A stretch of DNA of 64,000 bases, from contig CM001167.1 of NCBI GenBank assembly GCA_000212915.1, forward strand, positions 1,914,780 through 1,978,779, written 5' to 3'. Under the pieces are notes generated by a model that searched no databases, was not told the origin of the DNA, and saw only the letters and a program-made list of their open reading frames with translations. Positions within the stretch are counted from its first letter, which is position 1. The number at the start of each line of letters is the position of its first letter. This stretch comes from Bacteroides coprosuis DSM 18011 (lineage in GTDB: Bacteria; Bacteroidota; Bacteroidia; Bacteroidales; Bacteroidaceae). Of this stretch, positions 19,196 to 27,640 are shown in pieces. Made by a program: the position numbers and the translations under genes.

Positions 19196-19582
19196 TCAAG
19201 AGAGCGGGCCGATACGGGGTATGTCTCTAGGTAATTCTTTTAAAAAAGCCGCAAACTCCTTCGAGTAATGCGTTCTTTTTGCTAATAAGTCATATTTATT
19301 GCTCAAGTATTCTTTTGTTGTAGAATCATACCACTTGCGACGACGTACCTTTAGGGTAACCTTCTTAAATCGGACAGGGAAGTCTTGAATAGTTATTGGG
19401 GCTAGAAAACCTTTAGATTCCACTTTATGACCTTTAAGCTCAGCTGATAAAGTATCAAACTCATCCATAAAAATGGTAATAACATCTTTTACTTTAGTCA
19501 CTTTGGTTATCTTGAAATAAGTAAGGAACTCTTCTGGTAAAATTAGGCGAACCACTTCTAGGAGCATTTGAGAATCTTGCAT
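19196..19582 (-). CDS. ISAon1-type transposase N-terminal ORF A
   Basis: 128 residues, helical then basic (KVTLKVRRRKWYDS), ending in IPRIGPLS with a TGA. It corresponds to the N-terminal region protein usually found with ISAon1-type transposases. The catalytic ORF continues in the +1 frame right after it, so the two are translated separately or joined by frameshifting. Confidence 0.8.
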   Translation of the reverse strand: MQDSQMLLEVVRLILPEEFLTYFKITKVTKVKDVITIFMDEFDTLSAELKGHKVESKGFLAPITIQDFPVRFKKVTLKVRRRKWYDSTTKEYLSNKYDLLAKRTHYSKEFAAFLKELPRDIPRIGPLS

Positions 19583-19647
19583 AGGTTTGATTTTTCTACA
19601 AAGATAATATTTTTGATATCTCCCCCCCTACTTTTGCAGGTGATCCC

Positions 19648-19776
19648 AATCCACACTACTTCTAATGGAGGCTCTGGAATGCCCTTAACAGGAATAGGTG
19701 AATGCACGCTATGCGTAGGCATAGCATAAGCAATCACGCAATAGTTCCTGTTAATGTTAATTGTCCAGATTCCCAT
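19648..19776 (-). pseudogene. Small ORF remnant cut by the ISAon1-type element
   Basis: About 43 codons starting MGIWTININRNYCVIAY, then broken by the insertion sequence. It lies downstream of rteB on the same strand and has the GC content of the island. No function is recognised; it may be a fragment of element-borne DNA that once extended further left. Confidence 0.3.
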
Positions 19777-19809
19777 TAGGACGCCTTGCGGTCTTATGTT
19801 ATATATCGA

Positions 19810-19833
19810 CGGCGAAAGGTTCTTCAATCGCCG
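19810..19833 (-). terminator. Hairpin after rteB
   Basis: Stem CGGCGA/TCGCCG with a 12-nt loop about 50 bp beyond the rteB stop. It lacks a good T-run, so termination is uncertain. Confidence 0.35.
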
Positions 19834-19882
19834 TTTACCTTCAAAGATTATGTAAAGATAGCCAAATTCACCGAATTTTCGG

Positions 19883-21205
19883 CTATGGTTGCTGAAATTT
19901 ATACTTCAATCCATACTCTTCCAGTTTGCTGTACAGCGTTGTACGTCCTATTCCGAGCAGTTCGGCGGCAACTTTTCGGTTACCGTTCGCCTGCTTCAAC
20001 GCACGCAAAATTCGTTCCTTGTCTTCTGCGTCGTTGCGTAGAGCGAAGCTGACGGGTGAGGTCGGTTTTTTCACGGCAAGTTCCAGATGCTCTTTCGTGA
20101 CAAGTCCGGTCTGCGCCTGCAACACCGCGCCCATGATTTTCTGCCGAAGCTCACGAATATTGCCCGGCCAAACATGGGTCAGCAATGTCTTACGGGCTTC
20201 GCCATCAAATCCGATAACGTCGCATTCCAGTTCTTTGTTCGCAATCTCGCGGAAAAATTCCGCCAACGGCATGACGTCCTCCTGACAGTCGCGCAACGGC
20301 GGGACGGTTATCTCGAAGTCATGCAGACGATATAACAGGTCTTGCCGGAATCGCTTTTCGTTCACAGACGCCTCTAAATCCTCATTGGTCGCGGCAATGA
20401 TGCGGACGTTGAAACTTCTATCCGTCTTATCACCAATGGAACGGTATCGCCGCTCCTGTATGGCACGCAAAAGCATCTGTTGGGTTTCCACTGCGAGATT
20501 ACCTACCTCGTCCAAGAACAGCGTGCCGCCTTCCGCCTCATGGAAATAACCTTTCTTGGCACTGTCAGCACCTGTGAACGCTCCTTTTACGTGTCCGAAG
20601 AACGCTGATGGAGCAAGCTCTTTGGTGAGCGAACCGCAGTCCACAGCAACGAACGGCTTTCCTGCCCGCTTGCTCTTGTCGTGCAGCAAGTGAGCGATAT
20701 GCTCCTTGCCCGTACCGTTCTCCCCGAAAATCAGTACACTCATGTCAGTAGGAGCCACCAGCCTTATTCGTTTCATGATGGCTTGGAACGCCGAGCCGTC
20801 ACGGGAGAACACGGGCATACGGCTTCGTCCTACGTGTCGTTCCTTCAATATGCCACGGAGTAGAGGGACGAGTTTGTCCTCCACCAATTGTTTGGGAATG
20901 TAATCCAGCGAGCCGAGTTTCATGCTTTCTACTGCCGTATGTACTTCGGCATAGTCGGTCATGATGATGAACGGTTGCATCATCCCTTCTTTGCGCATCC
21001 AACGCAAAAGGTCGATACCATCGCCGTCGGGCAGACGCAGGTCTGAAACGACTATGTCTTTTTCTGTCGCTTGTAGCAGAAGTTTCTTTGCTGTCGAGAG
21101 GTGGAAAGCCTGCACGGTACGGAATCCTTCCCGTGCCAGCAGGTTGCAGACAAACTCGCAGTACACGATGTTGTCCTCCACCACGATGATTTTTGTCTTA
21201 TCCAT
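19883..21205 (-). CDS. rteB: RteB-like sigma-54-dependent response regulator
   Basis: 440-residue NtrC-type activator. The receiver domain has the phospho-acceptor Asp in IVVSDLRLPDGDG. The AAA+ domain has Walker A GENGTGKEH, the sigma-54 contact motif GAFTGA, and Walker B GGTLFLDEVG. A Fis-type helix-turn-helix ends the protein (NRKVAAELLGIGRTTLYSKL). This matches RteB, which with RteA controls transfer functions of CTnDOT-type conjugative transposons. The ATG overlaps the end of the sensor gene by 8 bp, so they are co-translated. Here the pair follows fimbrial genes instead of tetQ. Confidence 0.9.
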   Translation of the reverse strand: MDKTKIIVVEDNIVYCEFVCNLLAREGFRTVQAFHLSTAKKLLLQATEKDIVVSDLRLPDGDGIDLLRWMRKEGMMQPFIIMTDYAEVHTAVESMKLGSLDYIPKQLVEDKLVPLLRGILKERHVGRSRMPVFSRDGSAFQAIMKRIRLVAPTDMSVLIFGENGTGKEHIAHLLHDKSKRAGKPFVAVDCGSLTKELAPSAFFGHVKGAFTGADSAKKGYFHEAEGGTLFLDEVGNLAVETQQMLLRAIQERRYRSIGDKTDRSFNVRIIAATNEDLEASVNEKRFRQDLLYRLHDFEITVPPLRDCQEDVMPLAEFFREIANKELECDVIGFDGEARKTLLTHVWPGNIRELRQKIMGAVLQAQTGLVTKEHLELAVKKPTSPVSFALRNDAEDKERILRALKQANGNRKVAAELLGIGRTTLYSKLEEYGLKYKFQQP

Positions 21206-23513
21206 TTTCGTATTTTCTCCTTTCTTCTTTTGCCAGACGGATGATCTCCGCTCCTTTGTCCAAGACAGCGGTCACTGCGTGGCGGGTTGCTTCGCCATCG
21301 GGAATACCTTTGCCATGAAGCAGCCTGTAAAGTTTCCTTAATGGCTGGTCGGCACGGAGTATCTCCCACGAACTTCGCAGATGGTGTATAAGGGCATCCA
21401 GCTCCTGAAGGTCTTTCTTTTGTCCCGCATCCCTTACCGCCTGCATTTCCTTTTCGGTTTCCGCTATCAGTTTCTCCAGCATGACGGATTCATTGCCGTA
21501 GGACAACAAAGTGGAAAAGTCCGGTTTTTCGTCCGGTGTGCCTTTCATGGCACAGTTATCCGAAATCTCCATCAGTTCCGATATGGAGAATGGCTTGAAC
21601 AGACATCCGGCAAAGCCTTTTGCCAAAAGTTCCTCCGTATCGCAACTGCCCGAAGCGGTTGCCACGACAAGGGGGATTGTCTGAGAATTGCCTACGTTGG
21701 ACGAGCGCAGAAGTTCCAGCAGTTCAAAGCCGTTTATACCGGGCATATTCAGGTCTGCCAGCAGCAGATTGTATGCCTTTCGACGTATCATTTCCATCAG
21801 TTCCGCCGCATCTGTGCAGGTATCGCAATGTATTCCTTCCTGTGCATACATTTCTTTCAGCATCAGAAGTATTACCTCGTCGTTGTCTATGGCAATGACA
21901 TTTAGGTTTCTATCCTTTCGCTGATAAATCTGTATCTCTTTTTCCGGTACTTCATCGGCTTTCTGCATCGGTATCTCCACCGTGAAACGGCTTCCTTTCC
22001 CTTTATCGCTTGTCAGACGAATTTTTCCGTGAAACATCACCACTATATTCTTCACGATAGCAAGCCCCAGTCCGAAACCGTCCTTTGCAGCAGCATTTGA
22101 AAGGCGTTCAAACGCACCAAACACACATTCTTGTTCATCTTTGGTCATACCTGTACCTGTGTCCTCGACAATCAGTGTCAGCACTCCGTCAGTATAATCG
22201 GTAGTAAGCGACACACCACCTACCTCTGTGAACTTGATGGCGTTTGACAGCAGATTGTTCCCGATTTGAATTATTCGTTCTTTGTCGGTCAGTATAATGG
22301 CATCACTTTCATTCTTCACAATCAAGGATAGTCCCTTATTCATAGCAACGGGCATAAACTCTGTTTCAAGCGTTTGTGTGATTGCTGAAATTCGGCAAGG
22401 TTGCATTTTGGGCTGTTCCTTACCGTTGTCCAATCGGAAGAAGTCAAGCAGAGTGTTGAGCATATCTCGCATACGGCCGGAAGATTGTTGTATGTTTTGA
22501 AGAAAATGCACACTGTTCTCCTTGTTGCACTCTTTCTGTAACAGCTCGGCATAACCTGTTATTGCCGTCAGCGGTGTGCGCAGTTCATGGGTGATGGTAT
22601 GCACCGCTTTCTTCCGGGAGGCTATCAAAACATTATTTTGTTCAACGCTCAGATTCAGTTCGTTTATCAACCGTTCTCTTTCTTTCCTTGCATGTACCTT
22701 CTTCTTTATATCCCGTTGTATGATAAGATAAAAGACAACAAGCAGAGCGACGGAGAATGTAATCAAGCCGGTAATGATAACGGTTGACCGCTCATAGGAT
22801 GCTTTCAGACGCACCTCCTTGTTTCGGAAGGCAGTCCATGTCTGCTCATCCAGATTTGTAATCAGCATTCGCAGTTTACGGTTGAGTTCCTTGTTGCATA
22901 ACCGTAGGCTATCCGTGTAGTTTTCTATAACACGTTGTTGCCTGTTTATCTGTAAAATCAGATTTTTGTCCAAAGAAGTCTGTCGGGTCGTGATTGGTAG
23001 TTGCACGGTTTCCTTACCTCCAAAAAGTCCGGCGATACCTTTCTTTTTGCGGATAACGGTCTTTGTAGCCGTATGTGTGATTACGATAGGTTTCTGATTG
23101 AATAGAAGGCTGTCGGTCTGCCTTTGTTTTCGTGAGGCTTCCATGATTTGAAACAGATGCGCTTCTTTGGCGGCTAACAATGTACGGAGCGAATCAATCT
23201 GAGTGGGTCGTATGAAATCCTCGCATTGTACGCGTAAGACTTGCAGCATGGAATCGGTCTGCATATGGCGTTTCCGGTAAGCCAAAATATCCTCATTATC
23301 CCATACCAAGACGGATTCACCGTAAGTTACCAATGCGGTCACATAGCAGTGGGCAGTGTTGATGTCATGCTGTGTCTGGAAAATTGTGATTGACTCATCT
23401 TCTATCTTCTGCACCCGGTTACGCTCATGGAGAACAATAGCAACCATACTGCCGATGATTGCCATCAAAAGGAAATATCCTATGAATATCTTATGCTGCA
23501 AAAGTATCTTCAA
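21198..23513 (-). CDS. rteA: RteA-like hybrid sensor histidine kinase
   Basis: 771-residue membrane sensor. It has a first hydrophobic helix at the N-terminus, a periplasmic region to about residue 250, and a second helix (VIITGLITFSVALLVVFYLI). HisKA follows with the phospho-His in THELRTPLTA. The ATPase has NNLLSNAIKFT, EDTGTGM and GFGLGLAIV. A receiver has Asp in LLLADLNMPGINGFE, and a C-terminal HPt-like segment contains LIHHLRSSWE. This layout is that of RteA. The probable start is a TTG preceded by AGAGG at a good distance. The regulator gene overlaps the 3' end. Confidence 0.9.
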   Translation of the reverse strand: MKILLQHKIFIGYFLLMAIIGSMVAIVLHERNRVQKIEDESITIFQTQHDINTAHCYVTALVTYGESVLVWDNEDILAYRKRHMQTDSMLQVLRVQCEDFIRPTQIDSLRTLLAAKEAHLFQIMEASRKQRQTDSLLFNQKPIVITHTATKTVIRKKKGIAGLFGGKETVQLPITTRQTSLDKNLILQINRQQRVIENYTDSLRLCNKELNRKLRMLITNLDEQTWTAFRNKEVRLKASYERSTVIITGLITFSVALLVVFYLIIQRDIKKKVHARKERERLINELNLSVEQNNVLIASRKKAVHTITHELRTPLTAITGYAELLQKECNKENSVHFLQNIQQSSGRMRDMLNTLLDFFRLDNGKEQPKMQPCRISAITQTLETEFMPVAMNKGLSLIVKNESDAIILTDKERIIQIGNNLLSNAIKFTEVGGVSLTTDYTDGVLTLIVEDTGTGMTKDEQECVFGAFERLSNAAAKDGFGLGLAIVKNIVVMFHGKIRLTSDKGKGSRFTVEIPMQKADEVPEKEIQIYQRKDRNLNVIAIDNDEVILLMLKEMYAQEGIHCDTCTDAAELMEMIRRKAYNLLLADLNMPGINGFELLELLRSSNVGNSQTIPLVVATASGSCDTEELLAKGFAGCLFKPFSISELMEISDNCAMKGTPDEKPDFSTLLSYGNESVMLEKLIAETEKEMQAVRDAGQKKDLQELDALIHHLRSSWEILRADQPLRKLYRLLHGKGIPDGEATRHAVTAVLDKGAEIIRLAKEERRKYENG

Positions 23514-23559
23514 GTTTTTTACCTCTATAAGTACAAAGAGTCCTTTATTTCTCGGAATC

Positions 23560-23667
23560 CTATTGTGATTGTTTCCGACGCAGTTCTGTCATTTCCGAAT
23601 CATGCTTTTTCTGGTAGTTACGGATGATTTCGGGATGCAGACAAATTCCATGTCGACAGTTACGCAT
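23560..23667 (-). CDS. Possible 35-residue ORF upstream of rteA
   Basis: MRNCRHGICLHPEIIRNYQ to a TAG 46 bp before the rteA start. It is hydrophilic and highly charged at its end (TELRRKQSQ), with two Cys. It sits in the gap between the fimbrial operon and rteA and may be a leader or the 3' tail of an element gene. No homologue is recognised, and it is too short to be sure. Confidence 0.3.
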   Translation of the reverse strand: MRNCRHGICLHPEIIRNYQKKHDSEMTELRRKQSQ

Positions 23668-23744
23668 TATATTCATTTATAAATGGCATACGCCCACATA
23701 TAACAGCAGGCGTATGTTTCATTTTAATCTATGATTGATAATAT

Positions 23745-25337
23745 TCATTGCGTAACTGACGGAGCTATCGTACCATCTGAAACATAGGTCGCATCCCAAG
23801 AACCTTCCAATTGTATATTATTGAGATTTAATCCCGGTAAACGAATGTTTAGCGGTTTTATCACCACATTGTTCAGAGCGTCAAGCAGTGGTTGCAACAA
23901 TTGGTTGGTCAAGCCACCCACAATGCCGGAAAGAATATTATCGCCCAATAATTGCTTGACTACTTCTTCCAGATTAACTATATCATTTAGCACAATGTTA
24001 AGTTCCAGCGGTTCTCCTGTATGATCTTCGCTGAAGTCACTAAACGTCAGATTCAAAAGTTCAAATGTAGTGCTATACTGCAAATTGGATTGCATCTGAT
24101 AACTCAAAGGTTTGTGAATATCTACAAGCAAACCATTAAGGGCTTGCTCATCCAATTTTTCCAGCAGCGAGGCAAGTAATAATTTATACTTTTCGCTATC
24201 ACGATTTACGTCTATTCTCTTAAGTTTCCCTTCTCCGCAAAGGCTAAGCACATTCAATTTACCAAGATTATTAATTTTGGTTACTGGAATGTTTTTCCAT
24301 GTCGTTTCAGGATAATATGAACGGCAGATGCGATTAAAATCTATGCTCTTAGGTAAGGACGAATAAGTCACATCAACAGCATTTACCGTAGTCCACGGGT
24401 TGAGAATATAGTTCAAACCAAGCAAACTATTACCTGCGCCACCTTCACCCTTCAAGGCCGCTTCAAGACGTTTTGTTACCTCTTTAAGCAATTGCTCATT
24501 TAATGCTTCTACCACATCTCCCAATATCATATTTACCAAACGGTCAACGATTGTTGTGAGGCTTCCAGCAATCACATCAAGCCCGGTTGCTTTACTTAAA
24601 GCATCCAGTATGGAAGATCTTAGCAGACCTTTTACAATATCAGTCGTGAGATTATTTTCGCGGATTTGCTTGACAAGATTGTCTACCAACATGGATACAG
24701 CCTTGTTGTCATCAATCATGTCACGACCGTAAACATTTTCGGCAACCGCACGTTGCATCAATACGTTGGGGGAAGGATTAGCCGGGCTGAAGTCAACCGT
24801 ACATAGATAGAACATATTGTATTGGTTGAAACCTTTTGGTCCCATTTCAGGCATATTGATACGTGCAGACGCGAAGTTCCCATTGTATTCAGTCAGAATT
24901 TCATTGTCCTGTTGATTTATGAAAAGATTCTTGTCGGCATTACCAACAAATACAGCCTTGTAATCCCCATTTGGAAGTTCAAAATTTATTTCCTGCTTTA
25001 GAGGCCACTCGTATATCTGGGGTGTGATATTTCCTACAGTTCCTTCATACTTCAATACCGTTTTTTCTGTATGATACCTGTACGTTCCGTCTTCCTGTTT
25101 TTGGTAGATTAGGCACACTAAAGATTGTATCTGCTCGGAATTTCCGTTAACTGCAGCACGGGTGTTTGCGACTAAACCTGCCGGTTGAGGAAAGAATGTC
25201 GCACGGAAATACCCCTCCGGTACGTTTCCTTCCACATTGCCGCTTATAGGTTTGTCCAACAATGAATCCGCATCATTGTCGCATGATGTAAACGCAATGG
25301 CTGCGCACAATAATAATCCTATATATGATGTTTTCAT
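23745..25337 (-). CDS. Fimbrial-operon lipoprotein (accessory subunit candidate)
   Basis: 530-residue lipoprotein with the signal MKTSYIGLLLCAAIAFTSC. The N-terminal domain (to about residue 180) has the pattern of Mfa/FimB-type subunits: ATFFPQPAGLVANTRAA near the start, then LPNGDYKAVFVGNADKN. The middle (residues 200-300) is helical with ILDALSKATGLDV, and the C-terminal part repeats hydrophobic beta segments rich in Asn and Leu. It is the last fimbrial gene of the leftward operon, 18 bp after the previous one. It is probably a minor or tip-associated component on the outer face of the outer membrane. Confidence 0.68.
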   Translation of the reverse strand: MKTSYIGLLLCAAIAFTSCDNDADSLLDKPISGNVEGNVPEGYFRATFFPQPAGLVANTRAAVNGNSEQIQSLVCLIYQKQEDGTYRYHTEKTVLKYEGTVGNITPQIYEWPLKQEINFELPNGDYKAVFVGNADKNLFINQQDNEILTEYNGNFASARINMPEMGPKGFNQYNMFYLCTVDFSPANPSPNVLMQRAVAENVYGRDMIDDNKAVSMLVDNLVKQIRENNLTTDIVKGLLRSSILDALSKATGLDVIAGSLTTIVDRLVNMILGDVVEALNEQLLKEVTKRLEAALKGEGGAGNSLLGLNYILNPWTTVNAVDVTYSSLPKSIDFNRICRSYYPETTWKNIPVTKINNLGKLNVLSLCGEGKLKRIDVNRDSEKYKLLLASLLEKLDEQALNGLLVDIHKPLSYQMQSNLQYSTTFELLNLTFSDFSEDHTGEPLELNIVLNDIVNLEEVVKQLLGDNILSGIVGGLTNQLLQPLLDALNNVVIKPLNIRLPGLNLNNIQLEGSWDATYVSDGTIAPSVTQ

Positions 25338-25355
25338 AAACTGTCCTCCTGTTGC

Positions 25356-26291
25356 TTAAAAATTATCAATCCATCCGTCCCATTCTTCATCCTCAATATT
25401 GATGTTGCCGCTGAAGCTGACATCGAAGTTTCCGCTTCCGTTTCCGAGTGTCAACCAAGTTATCTGGTTAGGATATATCGGTATCGTGGAGTGGTCGGAC
25501 TTTATCGGATATTTTGTTGTCCCGACTGAGGTAGTTATTTCAAGATAATTGTCTGTCCCGGCAACATCGGTGATATTCTCCTGTGGTAGAAGATTTATCT
25601 TGACTCTGACCTCAGAAGCTCCAAGTCCATCGGTTATAGTCTTGGACAATACAATAGGTTCACCGTTTGTTACTACTTGTCCGCCTGTGCCGTCGTGAAT
25701 ATACATGGTCGTATGCCCTTTCACTTGGAGCTTTACCGACTGCATATCAGGTATGTTCTTTATTCTAACTTCCAAAGCTCCGTTCTGCCTTGTAAGTACG
25801 GTGGATTGTGTTCCGGTATTTGCAGAAGCGACGAAACTTAGAATGCTTCTAAAAATATGTTTGTCTGTTTCATCTTCATTGCCATTGATGTATCCAGTAG
25901 TGGCTTCTTTGTATGATGGAACTATATCCGCACTATATAAGTCCGGCAGTTTTGGAGTTTGACCTTTTGGAACTGCGAGAAAAACCGCTTTGTAGCTTGT
26001 TTTCGTATTGAGATCTTCAACCGTAAGGTAATTATCTGTCAATTCCAATTCACGTACCTGCGAATAGCCGACTATGCCATCATCATTGTCTCGACCTTCA
26101 TATAGATACATTTTTGCGTCATAATTGGCAAGATTAAGACTTTGGGCGGCACGAGACTGGGTGTTGAGTCCGATATGAAAAGTGGTTGATGTTCTCTCGG
26201 ATTCCGGTAACAGATTGGACTCCGAAGAACATGACGATAAGGCTCCTGCCAATGCTATCGCCATGCTTGATAATAAAAAGAATCTGCTCAT
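25356..26291 (-). CDS. Fimbrillin-like lipoprotein subunit
   Basis: 311 residues. The signal peptide ends in LAGALSSC. The early region TTFHIGLNTQSRAAQS includes an Arg-rich stretch like the proteolytic maturation site of FimA/Mfa-type pilins, and KAVFLAVPKGQ is a common element of the family. It ends with NINIEDEEWDGWIDNF, an acidic-aromatic tail like that of the other subunits here. It is likely a minor structural subunit polymerised after cleavage. It lies 33 bp after its upstream neighbour in the same direction. Confidence 0.72.
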   Translation of the reverse strand: MSRFFLLSSMAIALAGALSSCSSESNLLPESERTSTTFHIGLNTQSRAAQSLNLANYDAKMYLYEGRDNDDGIVGYSQVRELELTDNYLTVEDLNTKTSYKAVFLAVPKGQTPKLPDLYSADIVPSYKEATTGYINGNEDETDKHIFRSILSFVASANTGTQSTVLTRQNGALEVRIKNIPDMQSVKLQVKGHTTMYIHDGTGGQVVTNGEPIVLSKTITDGLGASEVRVKINLLPQENITDVAGTDNYLEITTSVGTTKYPIKSDHSTIPIYPNQITWLTLGNGSGNFDVSFSGNINIEDEEWDGWIDNF

Positions 26292-26324
26292 ATAATCTTG
26301 TTTTTATTTTCTGGTTGTAATTGG

Positions 26325-27638
26325 TTATTTTTTATCTCCCCCAAGTGTTCCTCCATCATGTTCACCCCATTCCTTGTCAATGCCCAAACCGGGAGGTACA
26401 TTACCATTATCCATTGCCCCTCCATAATATTCATCCCACACGGTATCTATTTCGATGTATATATCGCTTGTCTGTCCGCTCAGGTCTATCGGTTTATTAT
26501 GTTTTCCCATTCGGTAAAAATGGTTGGCACGTATGGGATAGTGCATCGCTTGGCTATCATCTTCGTTTTCCGGTGTGTCAATAATGCCTGTACCACTGCG
26601 TGTTGATGTTTTATTATCAGGCTGATAAAATATCCTGCGCCGCGCAAGTTCATTTCCATCAGAATCGGTCATTACCAATTCCAGTGTGCTTTGTCCTATT
26701 CCCATGCTCGCTGCAATAGGTAGCAAATAGGCCGAAAGAGAGAAAACTCCGTTATCCTCCGGTTTGACTTCATAACTTGCGATGACACGCTCCGCATCAT
26801 TATCGCTGCCGGATGTGATGTAGTCCGTATATTCCTTGTCTGGAACCATATCCGGGGAATCATATCCAATTGGCATTTGTGGTAAAAACCATATTTCCCT
26901 GTTTTGGGGTGTGTAAAGTCTGAGTTTTACATGAGCGACTTCAGTCCCTTCTATTTCAGCAGGCAGTTTCTTGAAATAGCCCATTACTCCCGCCACACGA
27001 CGGTATAGGATTATCGGGTGGGACAATGCTGTCCCATCTTTCAGCTGTTGCTTGGTAAATGTTTCGCTTCCGGCAAACAATTCCGATTGGGCAATCAAGT
27101 TTATGGATATACCATCTTGTAACTTGAAATGCTCTTCTGACAATTTCTTGTCTATGGTTGCAACACTTCCGGGATTCCCATAGGCTGCCACCGAATTTGC
27201 ATTCTGGAACGTAGGGCTGTCTGATGTTCCTGTAAACGTGTCGTCAAAACCCACTGCAAGAAACATATATTGTGTGTCATCTTCGTAATCCTGATACTTA
27301 GTCCGATATCCCTGTTGGCGAGTATCTAGTCCGGTCATTGCCCCGTCAAGGTGTTTCCAACTTATATCTTCACTTGCCACACAGGTATAGTCCTCGTTTT
27401 CCTGCTTATAGATATACAATTGGACACGTGTTGCGTGTTGTTTGCCATATATATCTTCTCCGGGATCAACAACAGCGGTGCGCGTTGACGCAAGTGAATT
27501 GTTTTTTACAGTAATGGCAATGGAATATCTACTGTCAGAGGGTTCTTCCAAAGGAAGTGTGTCATTCTCCGAACATCCATATACCAGCATTGCCGCCAGA
27601 CCGTAAATCAGATGTCTTATTTTTATAATATTTTTCAT
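26325..27638 (-). CDS. Fimbrial subunit lipoprotein (Mfa/Fim-type)
   Basis: 437 residues with signal and lipobox AAMLVYGC. The early region SLASTRTAVV holds an Arg suitable for the maturation cleavage seen in Bacteroidales pilins. The central segment YRRVAGVMGYFKKLPAEI closely resembles MRREVAGVLGYFKNIPEKV of the fimbrillin encoded upstream, so the two are paralogues. The tail contains EIDTVWDEYYGG. Only 2 bp separate it from the adhesin gene, indicating tight co-expression. Confidence 0.78.
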   Translation of the reverse strand: MKNIIKIRHLIYGLAAMLVYGCSENDTLPLEEPSDSRYSIAITVKNNSLASTRTAVVDPGEDIYGKQHATRVQLYIYKQENEDYTCVASEDISWKHLDGAMTGLDTRQQGYRTKYQDYEDDTQYMFLAVGFDDTFTGTSDSPTFQNANSVAAYGNPGSVATIDKKLSEEHFKLQDGISINLIAQSELFAGSETFTKQQLKDGTALSHPIILYRRVAGVMGYFKKLPAEIEGTEVAHVKLRLYTPQNREIWFLPQMPIGYDSPDMVPDKEYTDYITSGSDNDAERVIASYEVKPEDNGVFSLSAYLLPIAASMGIGQSTLELVMTDSDGNELARRRIFYQPDNKTSTRSGTGIIDTPENEDDSQAMHYPIRANHFYRMGKHNKPIDLSGQTSDIYIEIDTVWDEYYGGAMDNGNVPPGLGIDKEWGEHDGGTLGGDKK

Positions 27639-27640
27639 AT

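Larger units (their letters stand above)
18213..19647 (-). mobile_element. ISAon1-type (ISL3-like) insertion sequence
   Basis: Bounded by the inverted repeat GGGATCACCTGCAAAAGTAG at the left and its complement at the right; the repeats run into C/G tracts. The total is 1,435 bp with two overlapping transposase frames. One side borders the truncated IS982 copy, the other unrelated, more GC-rich DNA. No target duplication is visible, so the junction probably arose by deletion or recombination after insertion. Confidence 0.82.

Noticed and set aside
19926-21369. Several long antisense frames over rteB and rteA.
   Set aside because: They are shadows of the GC-richer sense genes, with no domain, signal peptide or start context.
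23514-23744. Possible tetQ remnant upstream of rteA, as expected from CTnDOT.
   Set aside because: The short frame here does not resemble the TetQ C-terminus as I remember it, and the genes further upstream are fimbrial.
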